A stretch of DNA of 64,000 nucleotides from SBBG01 sp033717875 (GCA_033717875.1 JADDKJ010000001.1:62001-126000); one strand, 5' to 3'. Positions 15,424 through 25,422 are shown, numbered from the stretch's first letter. The notes: generated from the letters alone by a model not told the origin. Translations and numbers: made by a program.

Positions 15424-16701
15424 ATGCCATTTCGTATCGCTTTGAGCGGGATCAACGCCTCTGCCGCGGAGTTGCAGGTGATCGGAAACAATGTCGCCAA
15501 CGCGGGGACGACAGGCTTCAAGAACTCGCGCGCTGAATTCGCCGATATCTATGCGACGACCAATCTCGGCATCAGCCAGAATGCCATTGGCAGCGGTGTG
15601 CGTGTCGCCGCCGTATCGCAACAGTTCAGTCAGGGCAATGTCGGCTTTACCAACAATAATCTCGATCTTGCCATCAACGGCCAGGGTTTCTTTGTGTTGA
15701 GCGACAACGGTGTGCCGGTATATACCCGTGCCGGTGCATTCCAACCTGACAGGGATGGTTATATCGTCAATAGCCAGAATCAAAGACTGACGGTATTCCA
15801 GGCGGATGCAAATGGCAACATCACCGGTTCGCGTGGTGATTTGAGATTGAATACGGCGGATATCGCTCCCAATCCGACCACTGCGGTGGAGGTGACCGCC
15901 AATCTCGACGCCAATGCCAAACAGTTTGCGCCCTATCCCGGCTTGCCGGTGTTCGACCGGACTGATCCTACCACTTACAACAATTCCACCTCCGTCACGC
16001 TCTATGATTCACTGGGTAATGCGGTGCTCGGTACGATGTACTACCGCAAGACTACTAATCCCAATGAATGGGAGAGCCATTTGTGGTTGACCAATGGTGC
16101 GGGCGCGCCCATCGAGGTGGCGCCAAATGGCAACGCGTCTGGACAACCAGCCACGATGATGTTCTCCAGCACCGGCAACATCGCATCGGTTACGCCCTCT
16201 CTGGGTGGCTCATTGACGATTGATTATGCTCCCGTCAATCCGCTGACCGGCGCGGTGAGCATGTCCTTTTCGGTGAATTACTCGAATACAACCCAATATG
16301 GCAGCCCGTTCGGTGTCAATGCGCTTACCCAGGATGGCTATGCCACCGGTCGCCTCAGCGGTATCGATATCAATGATACGGGTGTGGTGGAAGCGCGTTA
16401 TACCAATGGTCAAACGCGTGCATTAGGGCAGATTGCGTTGGCCAATTTCAGCAATCCCCAAGGATTGCGCCAGTTGGGTGACACCGCTTGGGCCGAAACC
16501 TATGACTCGGGCGCCGCACTGGTTGGTGCTCCCGGTACCGCGAGTCTGGGGTTGGTGCAGTCCGGTGCGCTGGAAGGGTCGAACGTCGATCTCACCGAGC
16601 AATTGGTCAACATGATCGTTGCCCAGCGCAACTTCCAGGCCAACGCGCAGGTGATCACCACGGCGGATACGATCACCCAGACCATCATCAATATCAGATA
16701 A
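15424..16701 (+). CDS. flgE: Flagellar hook protein FlgE
   Basis: A 425-aa hook subunit. The N-terminal rod-like motif (GINASAAELQVIGNNVANAG) and the C-terminal helix (NVDLTEQLVNMIVAQRNFQA) flank the FlgE-specific middle domains (about 90-300). It is normal in length for gammaproteobacterial FlgE. The ribosome site AGAGGAG lies before ATG 15424. It follows flgD, its cap protein. Confidence 0.97.
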   Translation: MPFRIALSGINASAAELQVIGNNVANAGTTGFKNSRAEFADIYATTNLGISQNAIGSGVRVAAVSQQFSQGNVGFTNNNLDLAINGQGFFVLSDNGVPVYTRAGAFQPDRDGYIVNSQNQRLTVFQADANGNITGSRGDLRLNTADIAPNPTTAVEVTANLDANAKQFAPYPGLPVFDRTDPTTYNNSTSVTLYDSLGNAVLGTMYYRKTTNPNEWESHLWLTNGAGAPIEVAPNGNASGQPATMMFSSTGNIASVTPSLGGSLTIDYAPVNPLTGAVSMSFSVNYSNTTQYGSPFGVNALTQDGYATGRLSGIDINDTGVVEARYTNGQTRALGQIALANFSNPQGLRQLGDTAWAETYDSGAALVGAPGTASLGLVQSGALEGSNVDLTEQLVNMIVAQRNFQANAQVITTADTITQTIINIR

Positions 16702-16734
16702 CGAGTGGCAAGTTACGGAATGAAGGACTGAATC

Positions 16735-17472
16735 ATGGATCGCATGCTCTATGTGGCGATGTCCGGCGCGAAACAGGCGATGCTGGCGCAGCAGGTGAAT
16801 ACCAACAACCTGGCGAACATCAATACCACCGGATTCCGCGCCGACCTCGAGTCTTTTCGCAGTCTGCCGGTGTATGGTCCCGGTTATCCGAGCCGCGTTT
16901 ATGCCGTGACGGAGCGCCCTGGAACGGATCTCTTGAGCGGGTCGTCCATAACGACTGGCCGCAGTCTGGACGTGGCGGTCAACGGCGAGGGTTGGATTGC
17001 CGTGCAGGCCGCCGATGGCAGCGAAGCCTATACACGGGCTGGGGACTTGCGTGTCACCGTCAACGGCCAATTGGAAACCGGCGCGGGACGGCCGGTGTTG
17101 GGCAATGGCGGGCCGGTTTCCATCCCGCCTTTCGAAAATCTGGAGATAGGCGCCGACGGCACGATTTCGATTCAGCCGGTAGGCCAGCCCGTCAACGCGC
17201 TTGCCGTGGTGGACAGGATCAAGCTTGTCAATCCGCCGCTGGCGCAGATGGAAAAAGGCGTCGATGGCCTGATGCGCGTCAAGGGCGGGAAGGCCGCCAC
17301 GCCGGATGCCGCGGTGCGCCTGGCCAGCGGTGTGCTCGAATCGAGCAACGTCAATGCCGTGGAGGCGATGATCAGAATGATCGAGCTTGGCCGCGAGTTC
17401 GAATCGCAAATCAAGATGATGCGCGTTGCGCAGGAAAACGACGCCGCATCGGCGCAGATGATGAGAATCTGA
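16735..17472 (+). CDS. flgF: Flagellar rod protein FlgF
   Basis: A 245-aa proximal rod protein. The start MDRMLYVAMSGAKQAMLAQQ is the FlgF hallmark, followed by VNTNNLANINTTGFRADL. The C-terminal helix reads VNAVEAMIRMIELGREFESQ. It is in the standard order between flgE and flgG. Confidence 0.97.
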   Translation: MDRMLYVAMSGAKQAMLAQQVNTNNLANINTTGFRADLESFRSLPVYGPGYPSRVYAVTERPGTDLLSGSSITTGRSLDVAVNGEGWIAVQAADGSEAYTRAGDLRVTVNGQLETGAGRPVLGNGGPVSIPPFENLEIGADGTISIQPVGQPVNALAVVDRIKLVNPPLAQMEKGVDGLMRVKGGKAATPDAAVRLASGVLESSNVNAVEAMIRMIELGREFESQIKMMRVAQENDAASAQMMRI

Positions 17473-17493
17473 TAACGTAAAGAGGATACGATC

Positions 17494-18282
17494 ATGAACC
17501 CCGCACTTTGGGTAGCCAAAACCGGCCTGGACGCGCAGCAGACGCGCATGACGGTGATTTCCAACAACCTTGCCAACGTCAACACCACCGGCTTCAAGCG
17601 TGGCCGCGCGGTTTTCGAGGATCTGCTCTATCAGAACATCCGCCAGGTAGGCGCGCAGACATCGCAGGATACCACTCTGCCGTCAGGACTAAGCCTTGGC
17701 ACGGGTGTGCGTACCGTGGCGACGGAGAAGCTCTTTACCCAGGGCAACATTACCCTGACCAGCAACCCGTTGGATATGGCCATCCAGGGGCGTGGTTTCT
17801 TTCAGATCCTATTACCGGATGGCACCTTGGGCTATAGCCGCGCTGGTTCCTTCCAGGTCAATGCCCAGGGGCAAATGGTTACCGCCAGCGGCTATGTTTT
17901 GCAGCCTGCCATCAGTATTCCCGAAAATGCGCAAAGCATTACCATCGGTTCCGATGGTACCGTCGCGGTTCTGTTGCCGGGTGCTTCCGCGCCGACGCAG
18001 GTGGGTTCGATACAGCTTGCCGATTTCATCAACCCCGCGGGCTTGCAACCGATTGGCCAGAACGCCTTCCGTGAATCCGCCGCCAGCGGCTCGCCGCAAA
18101 CCGGTACGCCAGGCGCCACCGGACTTGGCATGGTGACGCAGGGCTATGTGGAAAGCTCCAATGTCAATGTGGTGGAAGAGCTGGTCAACATGATCGAAAC
18201 CCAGCGCGCCTATGAAATGGATTCCAAGGCCATCGCCGCGGCGGATCAGATGCTGAGGTTTGTAACGAATAATTTAGGGTAA
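17494..18282 (+). CDS. flgG: Flagellar distal rod protein FlgG
   Basis: A 262-aa distal rod subunit. It opens MNPALWVAKTGLDAQQTRM and VISNNLANVNTTGFKRGR, and ends with VNVVEELVNMIETQRAYEMD and AADQMLRFVTNNLG, both diagnostic. The length of 262 is almost invariant in the family. An AAGAGGA site lies 9 bp before the start. Confidence 0.98.
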   Translation: MNPALWVAKTGLDAQQTRMTVISNNLANVNTTGFKRGRAVFEDLLYQNIRQVGAQTSQDTTLPSGLSLGTGVRTVATEKLFTQGNITLTSNPLDMAIQGRGFFQILLPDGTLGYSRAGSFQVNAQGQMVTASGYVLQPAISIPENAQSITIGSDGTVAVLLPGASAPTQVGSIQLADFINPAGLQPIGQNAFRESAASGSPQTGTPGATGLGMVTQGYVESSNVNVVEELVNMIETQRAYEMDSKAIAAADQMLRFVTNNLG

Positions 18283-18337
18283 AAATGCTTGGCAAGGAAG
18301 TTGCTTGTTTTTCGATGTGCTAATTGGAGGTTTTTCA

Positions 18338-19048
18338 ATGAGGCAAATCAAAAAAAGCCTACTCCCCTTGTTCGGGGCATTCATTTTAACCGCGTGCGCC
18401 ACGCCGCCGCCCAAGAGCGATCCCGCCTATGCGCCGGTGCGTCCCATGGCGCCCGAGTCCGTCAAGAAGAGCAACGGCGCCATTTATCAGGCGAATACGG
18501 GAATGTCCCTGTTCGAGGATGTCAAGGCGCGCCGGGTCGGTGACACGCTGACCGTGGTGCTGGTTGAAAAGACCGATGCCAGCAAGAAGGCGGGCACCAA
18601 TTCCAAGAAAAAGACCGGCGTGGAGATCGAAGCCCCGACAATCCTGGGTTCGACAATTCAGTTCGGAGCGCCCGGCATCATTCCTCTTGCCAGCAATATC
18701 AATAACACCCTCGGCGCCTCGTTGAACGGCAATCAAACGTTCTCAGGCGAAGGCGACAGCAATCAAAGCAACAGTCTCAATGGCCGTATCACGGTGACCG
18801 TGGCGGAAGTTCTGCCCAACGGCAATCTGGTGGTGCGCGGCGAGAAACTGCTGTCCATCAATCAGGGCAATGAATACGTGAGATTTTCCGGCATCGTGCG
18901 TCCTGTCGATGTGCAGCGTGACAACACGGTGCAGTCGACGCTGGTGGCGAACGCCAAGATCACCTATGCGGGCGAGGGCGCCATCGCCGATGCCAATACC
19001 TCGGGCTGGCTGGCGCGTTTCTTCAATAGTCCGTGGTGGCCGTTTTGA
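18338..19048 (+). CDS. flgH: Flagellar L-ring lipoprotein FlgH
   Basis: A 236-aa outer-membrane lipoprotein forming the L ring. The start is ATG 18338, preceded by TTGGAGG; it gives a lipoprotein signal peptide with the lipobox LTAC (FGAFILTACA). The L-ring domain is seen in SLFEDVKARRVGDTLTVVLV, the Asn/Ser-rich middle, and NGNLVVRGEKLLSINQGNEY. The upstream in-frame TTG at 18305 is not needed. Confidence 0.96.
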   Translation: MRQIKKSLLPLFGAFILTACATPPPKSDPAYAPVRPMAPESVKKSNGAIYQANTGMSLFEDVKARRVGDTLTVVLVEKTDASKKAGTNSKKKTGVEIEAPTILGSTIQFGAPGIIPLASNINNTLGASLNGNQTFSGEGDSNQSNSLNGRITVTVAEVLPNGNLVVRGEKLLSINQGNEYVRFSGIVRPVDVQRDNTVQSTLVANAKITYAGEGAIADANTSGWLARFFNSPWWPF

Positions 19049-19071
19049 GGCAGAGGAAGAAAAGGTAGAAA

Positions 19072-20229
19072 ATGATTATGGTAACGCAATTGAAGAACGG
19101 GCGCGCATCGAGAGGGGATTTTGTTTATCGATGCGGTCTTTCTCTGTTTTCTTTTCTCTTTGCTCTTTCCTCTGCCTCCGTGAAAGCTGAACGTATCAAG
19201 GATATCGCCACGGTCGATGGCGTGCGCGGCAACCAATTGGTGGGTTATGGGCTGGTGATGGGGTTGGATGGCACCGGCGATCAAACCACGCAGGCGCCAT
19301 TCACGGTGCAGAGCATGAGGAGCATGCTGGCACAGTTCGGCATCACATTGCCACCCACGGTGAATCCTCAGCTCAAGAACGTGGCGGCGGTTTCCATTCA
19401 TGCCGAATTGCCGGCTTTCGCCAAGCCCGGGCAGACCATCGACGTTACCGTCTCCTCACTGGGCAATGCCAAAAGCCTGCGTGGCGGCAGTCTGTTGATG
19501 ACACCATTGAAGGGAGCGGATGGCCAGGTCTATGCCGTCGCTCAGGGCAATCTGGTGGTCGGTGGATTGGGCGTGTCGGGCGCCGATGGCTCGAAGATCA
19601 CCGTCAACGTTCCGAGCGCGGGACGCATTCCCGGCGGCGCGACAGTGGAGCGTCCCGCGCCTACCTCGCTTGGCGAAAGTGACGCACTGGTTTTTAATCT
19701 GCACAAATCCGATTTCACCACTGCAAAACGTCTGGCCGACAGCATCAACACCGCGATCGGTGCGCAGACTGCCGAACCCCTGGATGCGGCATCCATCAAG
19801 GTGCGCGCGCCGCAGGATATGGCGCAGCGCGTGGCCTTCGTCTCCGAGCTGGAAAATCTGACTGTGGATCCCGGCGAGGCCGCCGCCCGGGTGATCATCA
19901 ATTCCCGCACCGGCACGGTCGTCATCGGCAGCCATGTGCGTGTGACGCCGGCTGCCGTATCGCACGGTAATCTCACCGTGACCATTGCCGAGAAGCCGCG
20001 CATCAGTCAGCCGGGGCCGTTTTCCAGAGGCGAAACGGTGGTTGTGCCTGATTCGCAAATCAAGGTCGAGGAAGAGAAAAATCGCATGTTCCTGTTTGAT
20101 CCTGGTGTGTCGCTGGGCGAGATCGTCCGCGCCGTCAATCAGGTGGGCGCCGCACCGGGTGATCTTGTGGCTATTCTTCAGGCCTTGAAGGAATCGGGCG
20201 CATTGCGCGCGGAATTGATCGTGATTTAA
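19072..20229 (+). CDS. flgI: Flagellar P-ring protein FlgI
   Basis: A 385-aa periplasmic P-ring subunit with an N-terminal signal peptide (about 1-39, ending SASVKA) and the mature start ERIKDIATVDGVRGNQLVGY found in nearly all FlgI. The C-terminal LGEIVRAVNQVGAAPGDLVA and LRAELIVI are also signatures. The signal peptide carries an unusually long charged N-region (MIMVTQLKNGRASRGDF); an internal start cannot be excluded. It ends 2 bp before flgJ. Confidence 0.96.
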   Translation: MIMVTQLKNGRASRGDFVYRCGLSLFSFLFALSSASVKAERIKDIATVDGVRGNQLVGYGLVMGLDGTGDQTTQAPFTVQSMRSMLAQFGITLPPTVNPQLKNVAAVSIHAELPAFAKPGQTIDVTVSSLGNAKSLRGGSLLMTPLKGADGQVYAVAQGNLVVGGLGVSGADGSKITVNVPSAGRIPGGATVERPAPTSLGESDALVFNLHKSDFTTAKRLADSINTAIGAQTAEPLDAASIKVRAPQDMAQRVAFVSELENLTVDPGEAAARVIINSRTGTVVIGSHVRVTPAAVSHGNLTVTIAEKPRISQPGPFSRGETVVVPDSQIKVEEEKNRMFLFDPGVSLGEIVRAVNQVGAAPGDLVAILQALKESGALRAELIVI

Positions 20230-20231
20230 TC

Positions 20232-21125
20232 ATGAAATCAGCACTATCTCCGGTCGATACTTATACCGATTTCCAGGGGCTGGCGGCATTGCGCGCCCAG
20301 GCCCGCGGCAATGCCAATTCGCCCGAAACCTTGCGGGCTGTGGCGCGGCAATTCGAGGGGCTGTTTTTGCAGATGATGCTGAAAAGCATGCGCGACGCCA
20401 GCCTCGGCGAGGGCATCATGGACAGCGAACAAACCAGTTTCTACCAAGAGATGTTCGATCAGCAGTTGTCGATGACGCTGAGTCAGGGACGTGGTCTGGG
20501 TTTGTCCGACATGCTGGTGCGCCAGCTTGGCGGAAAATTGGCCGATAGTTCAAAACAGGATGCCGCAACGAATGCCGGCTTGCCGCTGGTGAGACAATCC
20601 TCTTCCCCGGTTTCCGGTGCTGTTTCGTTCACATCGCCAGAGGAGTTCGTAAAATCGCTCTGGCCTCACGCGCAGCAGGCCGGCAAGGATCTGGGCGTTG
20701 CCCCAGCGGCGCTGCTCGCTCAGGCGGCGCTGGAAACAGGTTGGGGGCGGGCCATCATGCGCCACCCGGATGGGCGCAGCAGCCACAACCTGTTCGGTAT
20801 CAAGGCGGATTCCGGCTGGCAGGGCGAGCGCCTGACGATGCCGACGCTCGAATACGCCGAAGGCAAGGCCGTCAAGCGTAGCGAGGCGTTCCGGGCATAT
20901 GACTCGTTTGCAGCCAGTTTTGAAGATTATGCGAGCTTTATCCGCGGGAATCCGCGTTACAGCCAGGCGTTGGCCGTGGCGCGCGACCCCGATGCCTTCG
21001 TCCAGGCTTTACAAGCGGCGGGTTACGCTACAGACCCTGCTTATGCGCGCAAGGTTGGCTCGATTTTACATGGCGATGCGTTTGCCGGTGCGTTCAAGTT
21101 GTTGAGTGCCGGGCCGCTATCCTGA
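20232..21125 (+). CDS. flgJ: Peptidoglycan hydrolase FlgJ with rod-cap domain
   Basis: A 297-aa two-domain protein. The N-terminal rod-cap domain (about 15-105) contains RAVARQFEGLFLQMMLKSMR, and the C-terminal half (about 140-290) is a glucosaminidase domain with LAQAALETGWGR, whose Glu is the likely catalytic acid, and HNLFGIKAD. It opens the murein layer to let the rod through. Only 2 bp separate it from flgI. Confidence 0.95.
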   Translation: MKSALSPVDTYTDFQGLAALRAQARGNANSPETLRAVARQFEGLFLQMMLKSMRDASLGEGIMDSEQTSFYQEMFDQQLSMTLSQGRGLGLSDMLVRQLGGKLADSSKQDAATNAGLPLVRQSSSPVSGAVSFTSPEEFVKSLWPHAQQAGKDLGVAPAALLAQAALETGWGRAIMRHPDGRSSHNLFGIKADSGWQGERLTMPTLEYAEGKAVKRSEAFRAYDSFAASFEDYASFIRGNPRYSQALAVARDPDAFVQALQAAGYATDPAYARKVGSILHGDAFAGAFKLLSAGPLS

Positions 21126-21162
21126 AATGTGACGGAAGTCTCTTTGTTGACGAGGTAATATC

Positions 21163-23082
21163 ATGGCGATCGGCGATGCTCTTGGTGTAGGAGTCTCCGG
21201 TTTGTTGGCGGCGCAGCGCTCCCTGGCGACCGCGGGGCAAAACATCGCCAACGTCAACACCGAGGGTTATAGCCGCCAGCGCACCGAGCTGGTGACCCGT
21301 ACGCCGCTCTATTCCGGCGGCGGTTATATCGGAACAGGTGTGACACAATCGACCGTGAAGCGTCTTTACGACGATTTTCTGACGACGCAGGTGCGCACCA
21401 GCACCGGCATGTACAACCAGTCGGAGAATTTTTATAACCTCGCCAGCCGGGTCGACAATATGCTGGCCGATCCGCAGGCGGGACTGACACCGAGCCTGCA
21501 AAGTTTTTTCAGCGCCGTGCAGGGTGTCGCTACCGATCCAACCTCGCTCGCCGCGCGGCAGGTGCTGCTTGCCGAAGCCGGTACGCTTACCGGACGTTTT
21601 CGCTACCTGGATCAGCGTCTTACCGATCTTCGCCAGGGAGTGAACGCCGATATCAGGAGCCGCATCACCGAAATCAACGGGCTTGCCCAGTCGATCGCAG
21701 ATGTCAACAAGGATATCGTGCTCGCTCCCGGGCGGCAGTCGGGACAGTTGCCCAATGATCTGCTCGACAAGCGCGATGCCTTGCTGGTGAAGTTGTCCGA
21801 ACAGGTCGCCGTTACCACGGTCGCCCAGGACGACGGATCGGTGAATGTTTTCATCGGCAATGGCCAGTCTCTGGTGGTTGGCGTGCGGAGCCAGGGTTTA
21901 AGCCCGATCACCAATCAGTTCGATGCCACACGGGTTGAAGTCGGCTATCAGGCCGGTACCGATATCATCAATATCTCCAGCCAGATCAGCGGTGGAAAAT
22001 TGGGCGGTGCGATGGAGTTTCGCAATCAGGTGCTCGATAACGCCCAAAATGTGCTGGGCCGCATTGCCGTCGGTGTCGCTGACAATTTCAACGATCAGCA
22101 CAGGCTGGGACAAGATCTGAACGGCGCCCTGGGAGGAGATTTTTTCTCCGTGCCCGCCATGCAGGTTCAGCCCAGGTTGTTGAATACCGGCAGCGGCGCG
22201 GTAACGGCCGCATTGGCCGACCCCAACGCCTTGACCGCCAGCGATTATCGCCTGACCTATGATGGCGGTAATGTATATTCCCTGCTTCGGCTTTCGGATA
22301 ATCAAGTCACCACCATCAACACGGGTGGCGCCTATCCCTACACGAGCGCGGCGGTGGACGGATTCGCACTGACCATCACGGCGGGCGCGGCGGTCAATGA
22401 CAGCTATCTGATCAAGCCGACGTCCCAGGGGGCGCAAACCATCGGCGTCGCCATCAACGATGTCAAGAATATCGCGGTCGCCGCGCCAATACGCAGCGCC
22501 GCGGCGTTGGCCAACATCGGTTCCGCCAGGATCAGCTCCGGCGTGGTGAATACCCTTGATCCCAGCTTGCAAAACAATGTCACCATCCAGTTCACATCTT
22601 CAGGGCAATTCGATGTGATCGACGCCACAAACGGCACATTGGCGACCAATGTGCCTTATATCAGCGGCCAAGCGATCAGCTTCAATGGCTGGACAGTCAA
22701 TATTTCCGGTGTTGCCGCGGCCGGCGACATCTTCACCATCGGCACCAACACCAATGGCGCGAGCGATAACCGCAACGGGTTGCTGTTGGGGCAATTACAG
22801 GCCAAGTACACTCTGGACGGCGGCTCGGCCACCTATCAGGACGCATATAACCAGTTGGTGGCCGAGATAGGCACGCGGACCAACCAGGCCGATATAACGC
22901 GTAACGCCCAAAAGGCCTTGCAGGAGCAGTCCATACAGGCGCGCGACGCCGTATCGGGGGTCAATCTCGACGAAGAGGCCGCCGACATGCTGCGCTTGCA
23001 GCAAGCCTATCAAGCCTCGGCGCAGGTCATATCGATCAGCGATGGTCTTTTTCAGGCGCTCATCGGCGCCATCAGGAGATAA
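21163..23082 (+). CDS. flgK: Hook-filament junction protein FlgK (HAP1)
   Basis: A 639-aa junction protein. The N-terminal GVSGLLAAQRSLATAGQNIA and NVNTEGYSRQRTEL, and the C-terminal SGVNLDEEAADMLRLQQAYQ with AQVISISDGLFQALIGAIRR, are diagnostic. The middle (about 330-540) is extended with Ala/Gly/Thr-rich repeats and is longer than in E. coli FlgK (547 aa). It is 3 bp from flgL, and both are clients of FlgN. The GACGAGG site precedes the ATG. Confidence 0.96.
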   Translation: MAIGDALGVGVSGLLAAQRSLATAGQNIANVNTEGYSRQRTELVTRTPLYSGGGYIGTGVTQSTVKRLYDDFLTTQVRTSTGMYNQSENFYNLASRVDNMLADPQAGLTPSLQSFFSAVQGVATDPTSLAARQVLLAEAGTLTGRFRYLDQRLTDLRQGVNADIRSRITEINGLAQSIADVNKDIVLAPGRQSGQLPNDLLDKRDALLVKLSEQVAVTTVAQDDGSVNVFIGNGQSLVVGVRSQGLSPITNQFDATRVEVGYQAGTDIINISSQISGGKLGGAMEFRNQVLDNAQNVLGRIAVGVADNFNDQHRLGQDLNGALGGDFFSVPAMQVQPRLLNTGSGAVTAALADPNALTASDYRLTYDGGNVYSLLRLSDNQVTTINTGGAYPYTSAAVDGFALTITAGAAVNDSYLIKPTSQGAQTIGVAINDVKNIAVAAPIRSAAALANIGSARISSGVVNTLDPSLQNNVTIQFTSSGQFDVIDATNGTLATNVPYISGQAISFNGWTVNISGVAAAGDIFTIGTNTNGASDNRNGLLLGQLQAKYTLDGGSATYQDAYNQLVAEIGTRTNQADITRNAQKALQEQSIQARDAVSGVNLDEEAADMLRLQQAYQASAQVISISDGLFQALIGAIRR

Positions 23083-23085
23083 TTC

Positions 23086-24294
23086 ATGAGAGTCTCCACC
23101 CAGCAATTGCAGCAACAGGGCGTGAACGCCATGCTTGAACAACAGGCGCTGCTCGGCAAGACGCAGCTCCAGGTGTCCACCGGCCGGCGTATCCTCGCCC
23201 CGGCGGATGATCCCTCGGCTTCGGCGCAAGTTCTGGGACTGATGAAAGAGAAGGAAGTCACGGGCCGGTACCAGTCGAACGCCGATGCCGCGCGGGCGAG
23301 GCTTTCCATGGAGGAGCAGACATTGACCGGAGCGGGCGATGTTCTGCAACGAATCAAGGAACTCGCCCTGCAAGCCAATAACGGCACTCAGAACAATGCC
23401 ACGCGCGGCATGTTGGCCTCCGAGATACGTTTGCGGCTCGACGAGCTGTTGGCCATGGCCAATAGCAGGGATGCGAATGGCGAGTATCTGTTCTCAGGGT
23501 ATCAAGGACTGACGCAGCCCTTTGATCGCAATGCGGCGGGAGGATTTGATTATAACGGTGACGAAGGGCAGCGCTACTTGCAGATTGGTCCGGCGCGGCA
23601 AGTGGCGGTGAGCGATTCGGGCACGGAAGTGTTCCGCGCCATTCGCAATGGCAACGGCGTTTTTTCCACCCGGGAAAATCCGGTCAACACTGGCAGCGGC
23701 GTGATCGATCCCGGTACCGTCACGGGCGCCTTCGTGCCGGACAACTATACGATAGCCTTTACCCAGACCTTGCCCACCGCGCCCATCACCTATTCCGTAA
23801 CGGGCGCGGCCAGCGGTATCGTGGCCAGCGGAACCTATGCCAGCGGCAACAGTATCGCATTTGGCGGCGCCAAGGTGCAGATCGGCGGCACACCGGCCAA
23901 CGGCGACACTTTCACCGTGACGCCCAGCGCCAACCAGGATATCTTCACCACCGTGCAGAATTTTATCGACGCGCTGGAAACCCCCGTTACGAATCCGGCA
24001 TCGCAAGCGCATTTCAACAATGCCATGAGCCGGGTGATCGGCGATCTCGACAACGGCCTGGACAACGTCCTGAACGTGCGCGCCACGCTAGGCGCGAGAA
24101 TCAACGCCATCGATGCCCAGAAAAATATCAACGACGGATTCAATCTGCAAGTGCAGGAAACGCTGTCTTCTCTCCAGGATCTCGATTACGCCGAAGCGGT
24201 CAGCCGCCTGAACCTGCAGTTGACTGGATTGCAGGCCGCACAGCAATCTTTCGCCAAGATTCAGGGTTTGTCGCTGTTCAATTTCCTGCGTTGA
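23086..24294 (+). CDS. flgL: Hook-filament junction protein FlgL (HAP3)
   Basis: A 402-aa protein with a flagellin-like N-terminus (MRVSTQQLQQQGVNAMLEQQ and GRRILAPADDPSASAQVLGL) and C-terminal helix (YAEAVSRLNLQLTGLQAAQQ). It links FlgK to the filament. A central beta-rich insertion (about 200-290) makes it longer than the enteric version (317 aa). It ends the flgB-L series; 297 bp without a gene follow, which hold one REP and the fliC promoter. Confidence 0.95.
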   Translation: MRVSTQQLQQQGVNAMLEQQALLGKTQLQVSTGRRILAPADDPSASAQVLGLMKEKEVTGRYQSNADAARARLSMEEQTLTGAGDVLQRIKELALQANNGTQNNATRGMLASEIRLRLDELLAMANSRDANGEYLFSGYQGLTQPFDRNAAGGFDYNGDEGQRYLQIGPARQVAVSDSGTEVFRAIRNGNGVFSTRENPVNTGSGVIDPGTVTGAFVPDNYTIAFTQTLPTAPITYSVTGAASGIVASGTYASGNSIAFGGAKVQIGGTPANGDTFTVTPSANQDIFTTVQNFIDALETPVTNPASQAHFNNAMSRVIGDLDNGLDNVLNVRATLGARINAIDAQKNINDGFNLQVQETLSSLQDLDYAEAVSRLNLQLTGLQAAQQSFAKIQGLSLFNFLR

Positions 24295-24353
24295 TTCCGT
24301 AATACCGATGCTTTTCCCCGCATTTTCAAGGCGGGATGATTATCCAGTGTTTC

Positions 24354-24374
24354 GTAGGGTGTGTCCCACGCACC
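24354..24374 (+). repeat. GTAG-headed REP palindrome between flgL and fliC
   Basis: GTAGGGTGTGTCCCACGCACC, a single copy of the window's REP family, 60 bp after the flgL stop. Confidence 0.75.
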
Positions 24375-24449
24375 GCGAGGATAGTGCGCGGGCTCTCCCT
24401 GCCCCTCAATCCTTTCTGCCTGCCCCGAAAAAATCTTTTTACCTTTCCC

Positions 24450-24477
24450 TAAAGTTTCCCTCCCGAAGCGCCGATAA
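24450..24477 (+). promoter_or_regulatory. Sigma-28 promoter of fliC
   Basis: TAAAGTTT, 12 nt, GCCGATAA: both hexamer-like blocks match the FliA consensus exactly. It lies 114 bp before the flagellin start, leaving a leader of roughly 105 nt. Confidence 0.9.
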
Positions 24478-24591
24478 CCTAGACGGAAGCGGTGAATATT
24501 TCTACTTGAGAAATATATCCGCTAAACATCAACCCGGCCTCGGGCGCGCTTAACGATAGATGCAGCCCAAGGTTTTCGAGGAGAAAAAGTC

Positions 24592-25422
24592 ATGGCTCTT
24601 ACCATCAACACCAATGTTGCCTCTCTGAACGCCCAACGTAACCTGTCCACCACGCAAGGCGAGTTGGCGACCTCGCTGCAACGCCTGTCTTCAGGTCTGC
24701 GCGTCAACAGCGCCAGGGACGACGCCGCCGGTCTTGCCATCGCCGAGCGCATGAATTCGCAGGTCAAAGGCATGAACGTCGCCATTCGCAACGCCAATGA
24801 CGCCATTTCTCTGGCGCAGACCGCGGAAGGCGCGCTCGGCAAGGTCGGCGACTCCCTGCAACGCATGCGCGAGCTGGCGGTGCAGTCGGCCAACGCCTCG
24901 AATTCGGCTGGCGACCGCGCCAATCTCCAGGCTGAATATTCCCAGTTGAGCGCGGAAGTGACCCGAGTCCTGACCGGCACCAAGTTCAACGGCACCGATC
25001 TGCTGAGCACCGCCGCGACGCTGACTTTCCAGGTGGGCGCGAACAATGTCGCCACCGACCAGATCAGCGTGGCAACGACGAATATGACCTCTGGCGCTGG
25101 TGTGACTGCGGCAGTCGCTGCAAATATCTCCACCTCCCAGGCCACCGCCCAGGCCGCCATCGACAACCTGGATACCGCGATTGGCGAAATCACCACCGCC
25201 CGCTCCACCTTCGGCGCGGCCCAGAACCGCTTCGATTCGGTGATCAGCAACCTGCGCGTGGCTTCGGAAAACCAGGCGGCCTCTCGCGGCCGTATCATGG
25301 ATGCGGACTTCGCCATGGAGACCGCCAGCATGACGCGCGCCCAGATCCTGCAGCAGGCTGGCACCGCGATGCTGGCCCAGGCCAACGCGCTGCCCAACAA
25401 CGTGCTGTCGCTGTTGCGTTGA
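24592..25422 (+). CDS. fliC: Flagellin FliC
   Basis: A 276-aa flagellin, the filament subunit. The N-terminal D0/D1 helices (MALTINTNVASLNAQRNLST, LQRLSSGLRVNSARDDAAGL) and C-terminal D1/D0 (FDSVISNLRVASENQAASRG, GTAMLAQANALPNNVLSLLR) are fully conserved. The variable middle is very short (about residues 165-195), giving a minimal flagellin with almost no D2/D3. The RARDDAAGLAIAERM-like region includes the LQRLSSGLRVN stretch that TLR5-type receptors see in other flagellins. A strong GAGGAG site precedes the ATG. Only one flagellin gene is present in the window. Confidence 0.97.
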   Translation: MALTINTNVASLNAQRNLSTTQGELATSLQRLSSGLRVNSARDDAAGLAIAERMNSQVKGMNVAIRNANDAISLAQTAEGALGKVGDSLQRMRELAVQSANASNSAGDRANLQAEYSQLSAEVTRVLTGTKFNGTDLLSTAATLTFQVGANNVATDQISVATTNMTSGAGVTAAVAANISTSQATAQAAIDNLDTAIGEITTARSTFGAAQNRFDSVISNLRVASENQAASRGRIMDADFAMETASMTRAQILQQAGTAMLAQANALPNNVLSLLR

